A DNA stretch of 44,830 nt from an uncultured Thermoguttaceae bacterium (GCA_937951625.1 CALFBP010000038.1:1-44830), one strand, 5' to 3'; counted from the first letter of the stretch, positions 1 to 9,181 are shown. Notes: generated from the sequence alone by a model not told the origin. Numbers and translations: made by a program.

Positions 1-6
1 TTAAGA

Positions 7-90
<84 letters not shown>

Positions 91-116
91 TGGTTGGGAT
101 CGCCTCGCAGCTATTC

Positions 117-144
117 ACTTTACCTCAGCCACGTCCGGCGTCAA
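117..144 (-). promoter_or_regulatory. Probable sigma70-type promoter of tRNA-Leu
   Basis: On the minus strand, TTGACG (139-144) is followed after 16 nt by TAAAGT (117-122). This matches 5/6 and 4/6 positions of the -35 and -10 consensus. Transcription would start near 110, about 20 nt before the mature tRNA. The -35 box overlaps the 3' end of the upstream phosphatase gene, so the tRNA probably has its own promoter. Inferred from sequence only. Confidence 0.5.
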
Positions 145-1703
145 GGCTTGGTGCGTTTGAGGACCAGAATTGCAATCCCTTGGTGGGGCTCGGGGGGCTG
201 CTCGGCGATTTCGGCTCGCGCGGCGGTGGCGATTCCTTTGGCGGTGAGGTTCCTTCGCGCGGCGAGCCATTGGGCCAGCCAAGCCTCGCGCTGTGCATCG
301 CTGCCACCTTTTATTGCTCCGCGCAGGCCGTCGCCGTAACAGAAGAGGGTGTCGCCGGGCTGGAGTCGGAATTGCGTTTGCCGGTAGACCGTCTCGGGAC
401 TATGTCCGAGGGCTGGGGCTTGGGCGGCGAGCGACTCCCAACCGTCGGACCGCGCCAGGATCAAACCAATGCGTCCGGCAGAAGCCAATCGAATTCGATC
501 GGACACGGCGTCGATGTATCCGCAGGCCAAGGCCGCCGACTGATCGCCTGCCGACCCGGTCCACAGCGTCAGGTTCACTTGGGTCAAGAGCCGACTGGCG
601 TTTCGGTGATACTGGCCGTGGGAACGGAGGGAAGCCCTCAAGCCGGCAGCAATGATCGCGGCTTCCAGTGGTGTGCCCGCCACATCGCCCAGGGCGAACG
701 TAACGGAATTTCGTGGGATGGAGAACCAATCGAAAAAACTGCCGCCGACGCCACCAGATTGGTAAACCCAACCCGCGAAATCCCAGCCGCGAATCATGGG
801 CGGAACGGAGGGCTGTTGATGGCGTTGGATGCGTTCTGCGGCATCGAGTTGGCGTTTGATTTGGGCGGCCTTAGCGCCCTCATGAACAAGGATTTCCCTT
901 TCCAAGTCGCTGGCCAGGCGGCCGGCCACCATCTCCAGGACGTTGGTTTCCCGATCGTTGAAATCCCGGCGGGAATTGCAGAACACCCAAAGCGTTCCCA
1001 AGATGTTGGTAGGCGTAGCGACGGGGACGCAGGCAGCGGAAGGAAAGTCCTCGGGCGGGTTCCATTGCTGGAAGAGGGTGGTGTCCTCGAGCACCACGGC
1101 ATGGCCAAGCATGGCTTCCAAATCGGCCAAAGCGCCACGCAGGGGGCGAGGGGGCAGGGTCAGTCGGTCACGGGGCAGTCCCCAGGAGCAGCGCAGTTTG
1201 AGGGTCGTGGTCGCCTCGTCGAGCAGATAGAGCGCGGCTGCGTGGCAACCCACCGCTTCGGCCCCGCCGCGAAGCACGGCGCGGAGTCGCCGGGCAAGGT
1301 GTATCCGCTCGTCGGAACGGATGACGACCGGGATGGCGGCCGCAAGTTCCGCCTCGCGCTCGCTCAGGGCCTGCTGTGTCGTGAGCAGTTCTGCCAGGAG
1401 GCCGTCGATGGCGGCGACGAGACGGCAAAGGGGGCCGGGCGGTGCTGCCGAAGCCGATCGAACCGGGCTGAGTTGAACGTGTCCGAGAGTTTCTCCGACG
1501 CCCGGGTTGGCCGGGGCGGACCACGCGTACTCAGCCGGGTCGATCGGCTTCGAACCAGGGCAATACTTCAGCGACCAGCCAGTGGCTTCTTCAAAGGCCC
1601 GCAGCAGGCTCGGCAGGCTGGCCACATTTTCAATATCGGGCTTCAACGGCTCGAAGTATCGCTGGTCGTATAGTCTAAGGCGATTTGCGCTTAAGTTCGT
1701 CAC
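141..1703 (-). CDS. GAF-domain SpoIIE/RsbU-type PP2C serine phosphatase
   Basis: A 520-residue soluble protein starting at GTG (no better start nearby; GGGTGA lies upstream). Residues about 135-270 read as a GAF sensor domain. A helical linker follows (about 275-295), then a SpoIIE/PP2C-like phosphatase domain (about 300-515) with ALGDVAG (D340) and CYGDGL (D458) metal-site motifs. Proteins of this family dephosphorylate anti-anti-sigma factors in partner-switching pathways; no such partner is encoded nearby. Odd: the usual VGGD motif reads VGGSFFD, with Ser322 where a metal-binding Asp is expected, so activity may be altered. The nearest gene on the same strand downstream is tRNA-Leu, which has its own promoter. 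The family call is firm; the signal it senses is unknown. Confidence 0.88.
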   Translation of the reverse strand: MTNLSANRLRLYDQRYFEPLKPDIENVASLPSLLRAFEEATGWSLKYCPGSKPIDPAEYAWSAPANPGVGETLGHVQLSPVRSASAAPPGPLCRLVAAIDGLLAELLTTQQALSEREAELAAAIPVVIRSDERIHLARRLRAVLRGGAEAVGCHAAALYLLDEATTTLKLRCSWGLPRDRLTLPPRPLRGALADLEAMLGHAVVLEDTTLFQQWNPPEDFPSAACVPVATPTNILGTLWVFCNSRRDFNDRETNVLEMVAGRLASDLEREILVHEGAKAAQIKRQLDAAERIQRHQQPSVPPMIRGWDFAGWVYQSGGVGGSFFDWFSIPRNSVTFALGDVAGTPLEAAIIAAGLRASLRSHGQYHRNASRLLTQVNLTLWTGSAGDQSAALACGYIDAVSDRIRLASAGRIGLILARSDGWESLAAQAPALGHSPETVYRQTQFRLQPGDTLFCYGDGLRGAIKGGSDAQREAWLAQWLAARRNLTAKGIATAARAEIAEQPPEPHQGIAILVLKRTKP

Positions 1704-2257
1704 GGATTTATCACCCAGGGAGTCTTTTCAGTTCACACCTAGATTGCCGACCGCCTGCTTTGGCCCGACCAACCGATACCATCCGTGCAATCGGAAGCTT
1801 GTTTGCAAGCTGGAAAGATGTTTTTTTAGGATAGCTTTCGTTCGCTTCTTACCCGTGCCAAACGTCCTGAATGAATTGTGGGCCCAGCACCAGCCCATTC
1901 ATCTGAACTATATATCCTGCTCTCACTGGTTTGCAGATTTTCACATCGGCCCGCACTCGACCTAAACGTGAAAGTTTCGCTATACTCCTGAAATTGCAGC
2001 ATAGCACGAACTGCACCCTAAAGTTAGGTAGCGATGATACTTCGCAAAAAGGGGGGGCGAAAACGGGGTTGTGCCGAGTCGGAACAAAATGTCGGTCCGA
2101 GAGCGGCGATGTTTCCCGCATTCCCGTGTTCGCGCCGTCACCCAACCGGCTCGCTTCGCCGGGCGAGCAAGGGCCTCCCTTGGCAGGCTCAGGCCGGGGC
2201 GATAAGGTTACGCTCTGGAGGTTGAAGGTTCCCGAAACCGCGCAGGAGATTTCGTTC
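1704..2257. other. Intergenic region between divergent genes
   Basis: About 550 bp separating the minus-strand phosphatase from the plus-strand TIM-barrel gene. It should hold both promoters. Apart from the TATACT box listed separately I see no RNA gene, repeat or convincing small ORF. Open frames here have no recognisable domain and no ribosome binding site. Confidence 0.6.
1957..1986 (+). promoter_or_regulatory. Possible promoter of the TIM-barrel gene
   Basis: TCGACC (1957-1962), an 18-nt spacer and TATACT (1981-1986) resemble a sigma70 promoter (4/6 and 5/6). It would give a 5' leader of about 265 nt before the ATG at 2258, which is long, so the assignment is tentative. Confidence 0.3.
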
Positions 2258-3121
2258 ATGACACCGCACCGCGTGCTCCGAACGGCGATGATTTGGTTGG
2301 CGTTGGCGAGCGTCGTCAGGGCGGCCGACCCGGCGGCCTATCCCTTCTTCCCCTTCTGTATCGACTGGCACGACGCCAAGAAGCGGACGTTTGAAGAACA
2401 GGCCGCGATGCTCAAGGAACTGGGCTATGCGGGCGTCGGTCATATTTGGCTCGACAAGGTCGCGGAGCGAATCAAATCGCTCGACGACGTCGGTTTGAAA
2501 CTCTTTCAGATCACGATGACCGTCGACGTCGCACCAGGCAAAGAGCCCTATGATCCGCGGTTCAAAGAGGTCTTGGCGTTGATCAACGGACGGCGGGTAC
2601 AATTCGCCTTGCTCGTCAACGGCATGAAGCCTTCGGATTCCTCGGTCGATCCGCACGCGGTCCGCATCCTTCGCGAAATGTCGGATTTGGCCAAAGATAC
2701 CGACGTGCAATTGCTGCTTTATCCGCACTTGGGGTCGTGGGTCGAGCGGATCGAGGACGCGGTCCGCGTGGCGGACAAGGTAAATCGCCCGAACGTAGGC
2801 GTGATGTTCAACCTGTGTCATTGGCTGCGGGTGGACAAGAGTCGGGACTACAAACCGCTGTTGAAGCTGGCCATGCCGCGGCTTTGGGCCGTGTCGATCA
2901 ACGGGGCCGACGAGTTCGACGACCAGCCGGGGTGGCAAAAATACATCCAGCCGCTCGATCGGGGCTCATTCGATGTCGGCAAGTTCCTGCGAACGCTCAA
3001 GGAACTAGGCTACCGCGGCCCGATCGGCCTGCAATGCTATGGAATCGGCGGTGACGCGCGGGATCACCTCGCCCGATCCATGACCGCTTGGCGGGAGCTG
3101 AGCAAGAATCTGGCGGACTAG
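2258..3121 (+). CDS. Exported xylose-isomerase-like TIM-barrel protein
   Basis: 287 residues from the ATG at 2258, chosen because CAGGAGAT lies 8 nt upstream and because the protein then begins with a typical signal peptide (about residues 1-22, ending VVRA-AD). The mature part reads as a sugar phosphate isomerase/epimerase-type barrel: alternating strands and helices with PFCIDWHD, MLKELGYAGVGH, LLYPHLG and MFNLCHW motifs. This family includes xylose isomerase, endonuclease IV and inosose-related enzymes; in planctomycetes many exported paralogs lack an assigned substrate. Exact reaction unknown. The gene appears monocistronic; the next gene starts about 100 bp downstream. Confidence 0.82.
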   Translation: MTPHRVLRTAMIWLALASVVRAADPAAYPFFPFCIDWHDAKKRTFEEQAAMLKELGYAGVGHIWLDKVAERIKSLDDVGLKLFQITMTVDVAPGKEPYDPRFKEVLALINGRRVQFALLVNGMKPSDSSVDPHAVRILREMSDLAKDTDVQLLLYPHLGSWVERIEDAVRVADKVNRPNVGVMFNLCHWLRVDKSRDYKPLLKLAMPRLWAVSINGADEFDDQPGWQKYIQPLDRGSFDVGKFLRTLKELGYRGPIGLQCYGIGGDARDHLARSMTAWRELSKNLAD

Positions 3122-3225
3122 CTCCACTGGCGTTGGCCGCGCGGCGATAGGCGTTCGCTTCCGCCAAGGTTCGAGCGGTTTCCCGCAATTAGCCGCCACG
3201 ACGACAACCCGATTGAATTGAGGCC

Positions 3226-3993
3226 ATGCGCGTCATTTCTCTTCAGTCCGGCAGCAACGGAAACTGCGTGTATGTGGAGTCGGGCGAGGTGGCCCTGCTG
3301 ATCGATGCCGGCATCAGCGGGAGTGAAGCGCGGCGACGATTGGCCCAGCACGGGATCGACATCAGGAGGGTGGCGGCGCTGTTGATTTCGCACGACCATG
3401 CGGACCATTCCCGTTCGGCTGGGATCTACCAGCGCAAGTTCGGTTTGCCGATCTATGCCACGGCGGCCACCTTTCGCGCCGCTTCCTCCCGTTGTCGCCT
3501 CGGCGAGGTGGAGGACGTAAGTTATTTTCACGCGGGCACGACGTTACGCTTTGGCAAAGTCCGCGTGGAGACGATCCCCACTCCGCACGACGGCGCGGAC
3601 GGCGTCGCCTTTGTGATCGACGACGGGCGGCGGCGGTTCGGAGTGCTGACGGACCTCGGGCACGTCTTCGAGGAGTTGGACGCGATCATCCGTTCGCTCG
3701 ACGCCGTGCTGCTGGAAAGCAACTACGATCCGGAAATGCTCGAGCGGGGCCGCTATCCCGACTGGCTGAAGCAGCGCATTCGGGGCCCGCATGGGCACCT
3801 GGCAAACGTCGAGGCCGCCGAGCTGCTTTTGGAGTCGGCGACGCGCCGTCTTCGATGGGCGTGCCTTGGGCACCTTTCCCAAGAAAACAACCATCCTGAG
3901 CTTGCCTTGGCTACCCATCGCAAGATTTTGGGGCTCCAGTTCCCGCTGCGCCTGGCGACCCGTTATGAAGCAAGCGACGTGATGGAAGTCTGA
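3226..3993 (+). CDS. MBL-fold metallo-hydrolase, YycJ/WalJ-like
   Basis: 255 residues, close to the usual length of the YycJ/WalJ group. The N-terminus MRVISLQSGSNGNC and the zinc motif SHDHADH (about residues 59-65) are diagnostic of the metallo-beta-lactamase fold. Further conserved parts are TPHDGADGV, DLGH and LESNYDPEML, then a HLSQENN-type motif near the C-terminus, all typical of this cytoplasmic nuclease-like group. WalJ-type proteins are linked to DNA processing and cell-wall stress control in Firmicutes; the role in planctomycetes is inferred only from family. No walRK genes are nearby. ATG start with TGAGG upstream. Confidence 0.9.
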   Translation: MRVISLQSGSNGNCVYVESGEVALLIDAGISGSEARRRLAQHGIDIRRVAALLISHDHADHSRSAGIYQRKFGLPIYATAATFRAASSRCRLGEVEDVSYFHAGTTLRFGKVRVETIPTPHDGADGVAFVIDDGRRRFGVLTDLGHVFEELDAIIRSLDAVLLESNYDPEMLERGRYPDWLKQRIRGPHGHLANVEAAELLLESATRRLRWACLGHLSQENNHPELALATHRKILGLQFPLRLATRYEASDVMEV

Positions 3994-4318
3994 CCGCGGA
4001 CTGCGACCTCGGTTCGCTTGCCACGCAAGCTATTCCCAAGCTTTTCCGACGCCGCTGGGAGGCGAACGGCGTGGCCTGGCCTACTGCCAGCGGCAAAGGA
4101 TTTCCCTCCGTTCTGCGAGCCGCGCGGACTGGCGGGCACAGCTCGCCGCGGGGGGGCGGTGCAACTTGCATCCGGGAGATGGCCGATTATGATAGGGATG
4201 AGAGCAACCAAGGGGAAATCGTAGAAACACGTTGGTACGACACGACTAGGCGCACGTCAGACGCTTCGGCCGGCGGCTCACCAATTTCGGGCGTGGGTCG
4301 CCAAGCCCGCATGTCGCC
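3994..4318. other. Intergenic region, no gene seen
   Basis: About 325 bp between two plus-strand genes. Open frames on both strands here lack domains and Shine-Dalgarno sequences. No strong hairpin with a T-run and no clear promoter was found. Confidence 0.55.
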
Positions 4319-5014
4319 ATGTCCTGGCTTGGTTGGCTGTTGCTGTTGGCTGGTTTGTACGTGCTCGTGATCGTGGTGCGCGGGCTCGTGCAGTTTACTT
4401 TTTGGTTGATCGAGGAGTGGATCGTCGAGCCGCGGGCTCTTCGGGAACTCAAGGAAAAACCGGCCGACCAACCTTGTTTGAAGCATCGTATGCCGCCGCC
4501 AACCCCCGCCGAGACCACGGAGCAAAAGCCTGCCGCCAGGGAGACGAAGAAGACCCCGCGACCCGTGCGGCCGAATTGGTGGCGGCCTTGGCGCAGCACT
4601 AATTGGCCTGCGGCGTTCAGAAAGTTGAGCCTGCGGCGAGGATACGACTATTGGGTCGCGTGCGCCTTGGCTGAAGACGATCGTCGGCTGCGGGCAGAAT
4701 ATCTGTCCAAAGCTCTCCAGGCGAATCCGGAATATCCGCCAGCCTGGGGAATGAAGGGGCACGCCCTGTTCGAATTGGGCCAGTACGACGAGGCCATCGC
4801 CTGTTTCGACAAGTCGTTGGCGTTGCACCCCAGCGCGTTGGCCTGGTATCGGCGAGGTCTGTGCTTCGAGAAAAAAGGCGAACTGTCCGAGGCGCTTCGA
4901 TGTTTCGGCAAGGCCCTGGCCGAATGTGGCGCGAGCGATCGTCCGCTCATGGAAGAAATTACCCGCATGAAAAAACACGTTGAGGAGCGGCTGGGTTGCG
5001 TCCAAGCGCGGTAG
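4319..5014 (+). CDS. Membrane-anchored TPR protein
   Basis: 231 residues. One N-terminal membrane helix (about residues 1-25, SWLGWLLLLAGLYVLVIVV) is followed by a Pro/Lys-rich linker (about 45-95). The C-terminal half carries two or more tetratricopeptide repeats (about 115-205): ADDRRLRAEYLSKALQANPE, then GHALFELGQYDEAIACFDKS and GLCFEKKGELSEALRCFGKA. TPRs mediate protein-protein contacts, here probably at the inner face of the membrane. The 3' end overlaps the ABC ATPase gene by 19 nt, so the two are translationally coupled and the protein may assist that transporter. No obvious ribosome binding site precedes the ATG. Confidence 0.75.
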   Translation: MSWLGWLLLLAGLYVLVIVVRGLVQFTFWLIEEWIVEPRALRELKEKPADQPCLKHRMPPPTPAETTEQKPAARETKKTPRPVRPNWWRPWRSTNWPAAFRKLSLRRGYDYWVACALAEDDRRLRAEYLSKALQANPEYPPAWGMKGHALFELGQYDEAIACFDKSLALHPSALAWYRRGLCFEKKGELSEALRCFGKALAECGASDRPLMEEITRMKKHVEERLGCVQAR

Positions 5015-5949
5015 CCATCCGTTGCGCTGGCCTTCGGAAGGTCTATCCGGGCCGGCCTCCGGTGGAGGCGGTGCGGGGGCTAGATTTGGAGGTGCGGGAG
5101 GGCGAGTGTTTCGGCCTGCTCGGTCCGAATGGCGCCGGCAAGACGACCACGGTCGAGATTCTGGAAGGCCTGCTGGAGGCGACCAGCGGCGACGTGGAGA
5201 TCTTGGGGATGCGGTGGGCCCAAAGCGGCCGGGCCATACGCGAGCAGATCGGCATCTCGCTCCAGGAGACGAAGTTCTCCGACAAGCTTACCGTCCGGGA
5301 AACCTTGACGCTGTTTCGGAGTTTCTACAGGACGGGCCTGCGCCCCGAGGAAGCGATGGCACGCGTGTCGCTGGAAGACAAGGCCGACACGTGGGTCAAG
5401 AACCTTTCCGGCGGGCAGAAGCAGCGACTGGCCGTGGCCGTGGCGATGATTGGCGATCCGGCCCTGCTATTCCTTGACGAGCCCACCACCGGCTTGGACC
5501 CTCACTCCCGGCGGCAGTTGGCCGAAATCATCCGCGAGTGCCGCCAACACGGCCGGACGACACTGCTGACCACGCATTACATGGAAGAGGCGGAGCGGCT
5601 ATGCGACCGGGTGGCGATCGTGGACCATGGTCAAGTCATCGCCTTGGGGACGCCCCGGGAGCTGATTGCCCGACTCGGCGGCGAACACGTGGTTGAATTC
5701 TCGGTGGAGTCGGCCGACGTGATGCGCGAAATCGCCGAAACGGGGCAGCGTCTACCCTCCGTTACCGGCTGCCGCGTGGAAGACGGACTGATCCATCTGT
5801 CCGTGATCGAGCCGCACGTCGTCCTTCCCGCCCTGCTGGATTGGTTCCGCCAGCGCCAATGGCGACTGGCCAGCCTTGTCACACGTCACGCCAGCCTCGA
5901 CGACGTCTTCGTCAAGTTGACTGGCCGACCGATGGGAACGAACCCATGA
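4996..5949 (+). CDS. ABC-2 type transporter ATP-binding protein
   Basis: 317 residues from a TTG at 4996, preceded at 8 nt by GAGGAG inside the upstream gene. The N-terminus AIRCAGLRKVYPG is where an ABC domain should begin. Walker A GPNGAGKTT (43-51), signature NLSGGQKQR (136-144), Walker B LLFLDEPTTGLD (157-168) and the switch histidine in TTHYMEE are all intact. A C-terminal extension of about 100 residues is typical of the DrrA/CcmA-like ATPases that drive ABC-2 exporters of drugs, lipids or polysaccharides. It overlaps the permease gene by 4 nt (ATGA). Substrate unknown. Confidence 0.95.
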   Translation: MRPSAVAIRCAGLRKVYPGRPPVEAVRGLDLEVREGECFGLLGPNGAGKTTTVEILEGLLEATSGDVEILGMRWAQSGRAIREQIGISLQETKFSDKLTVRETLTLFRSFYRTGLRPEEAMARVSLEDKADTWVKNLSGGQKQRLAVAVAMIGDPALLFLDEPTTGLDPHSRRQLAEIIRECRQHGRTTLLTTHYMEEAERLCDRVAIVDHGQVIALGTPRELIARLGGEHVVEFSVESADVMREIAETGQRLPSVTGCRVEDGLIHLSVIEPHVVLPALLDWFRQRQWRLASLVTRHASLDDVFVKLTGRPMGTNP

Positions 5950-7004
5950 GCCGGCGCGGGCTTGGCGATCATCCGCTGGTGAACCTCACGTTGGCCCGCA
6001 TGCGGGAATTCCTGCGCGAGCCGGAGGCGGTGTTCTGGGTCTACGTGTTCCCCTTGATCTTGGTGGTCGCGTTGGGCGTGGCGTTTCGTAACCGGCCGGT
6101 CGAAGCGGTGCGTGTGGTGATTTGCGAGGGCGCGGCAGCCGAATCGGTGGCCGCGGCACTGAACCGCAGTCCCCGCTTCCAGGCGACGGTCTGCGACGAA
6201 AGCGAAGGTCGCCGTCGCCTCCGCACGGGGCGCGCGGACCTGATGATAAGAGCCCCGATGGTTCCCACGCCGCGCTACGAGTACGCCTTCGATCCGACGC
6301 GTGCCGAAAGCCTCCTTGCCCGAAACACCGTGGACGATTTTCTTCAGCGCGAGGCGGGACGCCGCGACGCCGTGGAGGTGGCCGACCTGCCTGTGGACGA
6401 GCCGGGCACGCGGTACATCGACTTCTTGGTGCCGGGGCTGTTGGGCATGGGCCTGATGGGTGGCGGGCTCTGGGGCGTCGGCTTCGCCATCGTCGACATG
6501 CGGATCCGAAAACTGCTGAAGCGCTATTTGGCCACTCCTATGAAACGAATCCATTTCCTCGCCGCGATCATCCTCAGCCGGCTGCTTTTCACGGCCACGG
6601 AGGTCTTGCTGCTGTTGGTGTTCGCCCGCTTGTTTTTTGGCGTCGCCAGCTTGGGGAGTTATCTCGCAGTCGCGATGTTGATCCTGCTGGGCGCGTTGGA
6701 GTTCGCGGGCATCGGCCTGTTGGTCGCCAGCCGGGCCCAAACGATCGAAACGGTTTCCGGTCTGATGAACCTCGTGATGCTGCCGATGTGGATCGGCTCG
6801 GGAATCTTCTTTTCCACCGAGCGATTTCCTGAATCGGTTCAGCCGGTGCTCGCCCTGATGCCCCTCAATCCGCTGATCCACGCCCTGCGGACCGTGATGT
6901 TGGAAGGTACGAGCCTGTGGTCGCTTGGCACGGACGTGGCCTTGATCGTCGCCTGGGGCGGTGCGTGCTTTTTCCTCGGTTTATTATGGTTCCGATGGAA
7001 TTAA
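5946..7004 (+). CDS. ABC-2 type transporter permease
   Basis: 352 residues; the ATG at 5946 overlaps the ATPase stop in an ATGA junction, which fixes the start. One N-terminal membrane helix (WVYVFPLILVVALGVAF) precedes an extracytoplasmic domain of about 120 residues. Five or so further helices follow, from DFLVPGLLGMGLMGGG to the C-terminus, including the ABC-2 motif region LMNLVMLPMWIGSGIFFS and PLNPLIHALR. This architecture matches the ABC-2 membrane family (YhgE/DrrB/NatB-like). Together with the upstream ATPase and TPR protein it forms a three-gene export unit. Confidence 0.93.
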   Translation: MSRRGLGDHPLVNLTLARMREFLREPEAVFWVYVFPLILVVALGVAFRNRPVEAVRVVICEGAAAESVAAALNRSPRFQATVCDESEGRRRLRTGRADLMIRAPMVPTPRYEYAFDPTRAESLLARNTVDDFLQREAGRRDAVEVADLPVDEPGTRYIDFLVPGLLGMGLMGGGLWGVGFAIVDMRIRKLLKRYLATPMKRIHFLAAIILSRLLFTATEVLLLLVFARLFFGVASLGSYLAVAMLILLGALEFAGIGLLVASRAQTIETVSGLMNLVMLPMWIGSGIFFSTERFPESVQPVLALMPLNPLIHALRTVMLEGTSLWSLGTDVALIVAWGGACFFLGLLWFRWN

Positions 7005-7167
7005 GGGTGCGAGGGCGTCGAAAAAAACGAGGTCTCCGTCGGACAGCCTTCGTCTATCGAGCGGTTAAACAGAGAAGGGCCTGGCTCTGCCCGTTTTCCC
7101 AACGGAGTTACGAATCCGACCACGGCGGAGGGTAGCCTTTCAGCGTTCGTTTTGGGAGCAGCCGCAG

Positions 7168-7189
7168 GCCACGCCGGGAAAAGCGTGGC
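7168..7189. terminator. Hairpin between convergent genes, possible terminator
   Basis: GCCACGC (7168-7174) and GCGTGGC (7183-7189) form a perfect 7-bp stem with an 8-nt loop. It lies between the permease end (7004) and the end of the minus-strand coiled-coil gene (7284). A short T-run follows about 14 nt later on the plus strand. The position fits a terminator, but the missing immediate U-tract lowers confidence. Confidence 0.35.
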
Positions 7190-7283
7190 GTCGGGAGCCT
7201 TCGCTTTTACAGCCCCAAGCGTGAAGAGGAGTCTCCGTAAGCCGAGACCCTTAAGGCCCACGAGCAGCGATGGTTCGAGGAGC

Positions 7284-8696
7284 TTAGTAGGTGCTCCGGG
7301 ACCCTCGCTGCGGCTGGCGAGGCTGGAACAGCGGCGAGACCGTGCCAGAAGAAACCGGCACGCCCTCGGGCGGAGGTTGGACGCGGAAATCAGTGGCCCT
7401 GGCGCCCTTGCCGAACGAGGTCACGCGGTCCACGTCGCGGTAGCCCATGCGTTGGAACAACTCGTCGATTTTGATTTGTCGGACCAGGTTTCGCGTGGCG
7501 GCATTGATCATGTCGGTGTAGCCACGTCGCATCTCCCGGCTCGATTTTTCGTCCGGCGGCGTCCCCTGGACCAGGTAGGTCGTTTCCCTGGTCACTTGCC
7601 CGATAACCTTACCCGACTCATCCTGATAAGCGTCGACCACCGCGCCATTGGTGGTAATGATGCCGCGGACGCGGTCCAAGTCGCTGCGTCCATCATTGTC
7701 GATGTCGATGAATCCCGCCAGCGCGATGCGGACGCGCCGGCCGGGGGCCCAGATCGGCGTGAACACCAAGTCGCCCGGCACGACCGGGTTGCCCGGCTTG
7801 TCTTCGGTGATCCTCGCCTCGGCCATGTGCGGCCCAAGGATTTCGATGATTTCGATGCTGGCTTTCTTCTCCGACTGGGAGACGTCGTTGGACGACGAGG
7901 TGAACACGCCGAAGGTCATCAGTCGCCGCAGGCCGTCAGCCTCGCCCAGATTCACGTACACCCGCCCGGTACGCTGGTTGACCCATAAGATCTTGCCGTG
8001 TGCGATTTCAAAGGTCGTGTGCTGAAGGGCTTCGGCCTCGTCGCGATAGCGGACAGCAACGTCGCGTGCCGTTTTGATTTCCTTATCCCTGGCGGCCACG
8101 GCCTCTTGGAGGGACTTGATCTGCTGATTGCTCTTGTCCTCGATTTCTTTGCGCTCGGTGAGCAGCCTGTCCTTCTGGGCGTTCAATTCGCTTTCTGTTT
8201 TCTTGTAGTTGGCCGCCATCTGGCTCAAGTCCGCGCCAGCCTTCTTCACTTCTTCCTCATATTGCTGGATCCGCGCCGCGGCCTCCTTTTCCTTATCAGC
8301 CAATTGCTTCTGGAGATTGGCCTTGTCGTTCTCGGCGACGGCCAGGGCCTGATTCTTCTTCTGGATCGTATCGTTGAGGTGTTGGACCAGCTTGCGATAG
8401 TTGCGATCGGCCTCGGGCAGGCTGGCCGCCAACTGCATGTCCTTGGGCACCTCCTGGCCGACGACCTGCATCGTGTCGGAGGCCCCGAAGCCCAAAATCC
8501 TTTTGAGTTCGACGATGTCCCTTTGCGCGGCATCCAGCTCCTTGGCCACCTTGGCCTTCTCTTGATCGGCGGCGAGCGCCTTGCCCTTTTCCTGATCGTA
8601 CTGGCGATAGAAAACGAACGTCGTCACACCGAGGATCAGCGCGAGCATGACAAATACGATCAAGGCGATTTGGAGTCCTTGATTTTCTCTCGCCAT
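7284..8696 (-). CDS. Membrane-anchored coiled-coil protein of unknown function
   Basis: 470 residues from the ATG at 8696, preferred over an upstream start because AAGGAG sits 10 nt before it. One membrane helix (about residues 8-30, LQIALIVFVMLALILGVTTF) is followed by a long Lys/Glu/Ala-rich coiled coil (about 32-235). A C-terminal globular domain (about 245-445) begins KILWVNQRTGRVYVNLGEAD. The helix followed by coiled coil suggests an extracytoplasmic scaffold or cell-envelope spacer. The C-terminal part has strand-rich segments (GNPVVPGDLVFTPIWAPG, IALAGFIDIDNDG) but I do not recognise it as a named domain. Probably lineage-specific; no function proposed. It is transcribed divergently from the GH51 gene. 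Confidence 0.8.
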   Translation of the reverse strand: MARENQGLQIALIVFVMLALILGVTTFVFYRQYDQEKGKALAADQEKAKVAKELDAAQRDIVELKRILGFGASDTMQVVGQEVPKDMQLAASLPEADRNYRKLVQHLNDTIQKKNQALAVAENDKANLQKQLADKEKEAAARIQQYEEEVKKAGADLSQMAANYKKTESELNAQKDRLLTERKEIEDKSNQQIKSLQEAVAARDKEIKTARDVAVRYRDEAEALQHTTFEIAHGKILWVNQRTGRVYVNLGEADGLRRLMTFGVFTSSSNDVSQSEKKASIEIIEILGPHMAEARITEDKPGNPVVPGDLVFTPIWAPGRRVRIALAGFIDIDNDGRSDLDRVRGIITTNGAVVDAYQDESGKVIGQVTRETTYLVQGTPPDEKSSREMRRGYTDMINAATRNLVRQIKIDELFQRMGYRDVDRVTSFGKGARATDFRVQPPPEGVPVSSGTVSPLFQPRQPQRGSRSTY

Positions 8697-9181
8697 GGTA
8701 GGGTAGCTCCTTGAAAGGCCCGCGAAGGCAAACTTGGTCGATTCGGAGAAGATTGCGGCCAAGAAACTAAGTCGATTCTAAACACGCCCTCAAGGGGCTG
8801 TCAACGAAAAACCTCCCCATCCGCACCCGGTTGCCCTTTGCGCAAGGGGTTGAGACTTAGCAGGTTCCGCGGAACCGGAAAAACCCATTCCCCCAGCGAC
8901 GAGAAGTTTTTTCAGCCACGGCGCACCCCCCAAAAGAACCTTTTTTCCCACGCAAACAGAGGGCGGAAACCTCTGTGACTACGTAGGCCGGTGGGATGGA
9001 CGCGCAGGGGCGCGGCAGAGTATGTTCATTGGGTAACCGTTGCCAGGCGGCGGGGTGGGGCGTTTTCGTGGCGCCATGAAGCCGGGAGAATACGCCCGCC
9101 TCCTCCGCCCGCCCGCTTCCCTTTTGGGAAAACCACTTGGGGAAAAACGTCGAGAGTTTACGCTTTAGGGAGATTGTCGTC
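8697..9181. other. Divergent intergenic region with small inverted repeats
   Basis: About 485 bp between divergent genes, expected to hold both promoters. It contains a perfect 14-bp palindrome GGTTCCGCGGAACC (8863-8876) and a hairpin ACAGAGG/CCTCTGT with a 7-nt loop (8956-8976). Both could be operators or RNA structures for the arabinofuranosidase gene, but inverted repeats of this size also occur by chance. No recognised riboswitch or small gene. Confidence 0.4.

Noticed and set aside
180-1673. Long plus-strand open frame opposite the SpoIIE phosphatase
   Set aside because: It is antisense to a well-supported gene; high GC content creates long shadow frames and the translation has no domain.
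8863-8876. 14-bp palindrome GGTTCCGCGGAACC upstream of GH51, and a similar one at 26359-26372 (GGTCCCCGGGGACC) upstream of the mutarotase
   Set aside because: They share only GGT...ACC ends, and two to three perfect 14-bp palindromes are expected by chance in 45 kb, so a shared operator is not supported.
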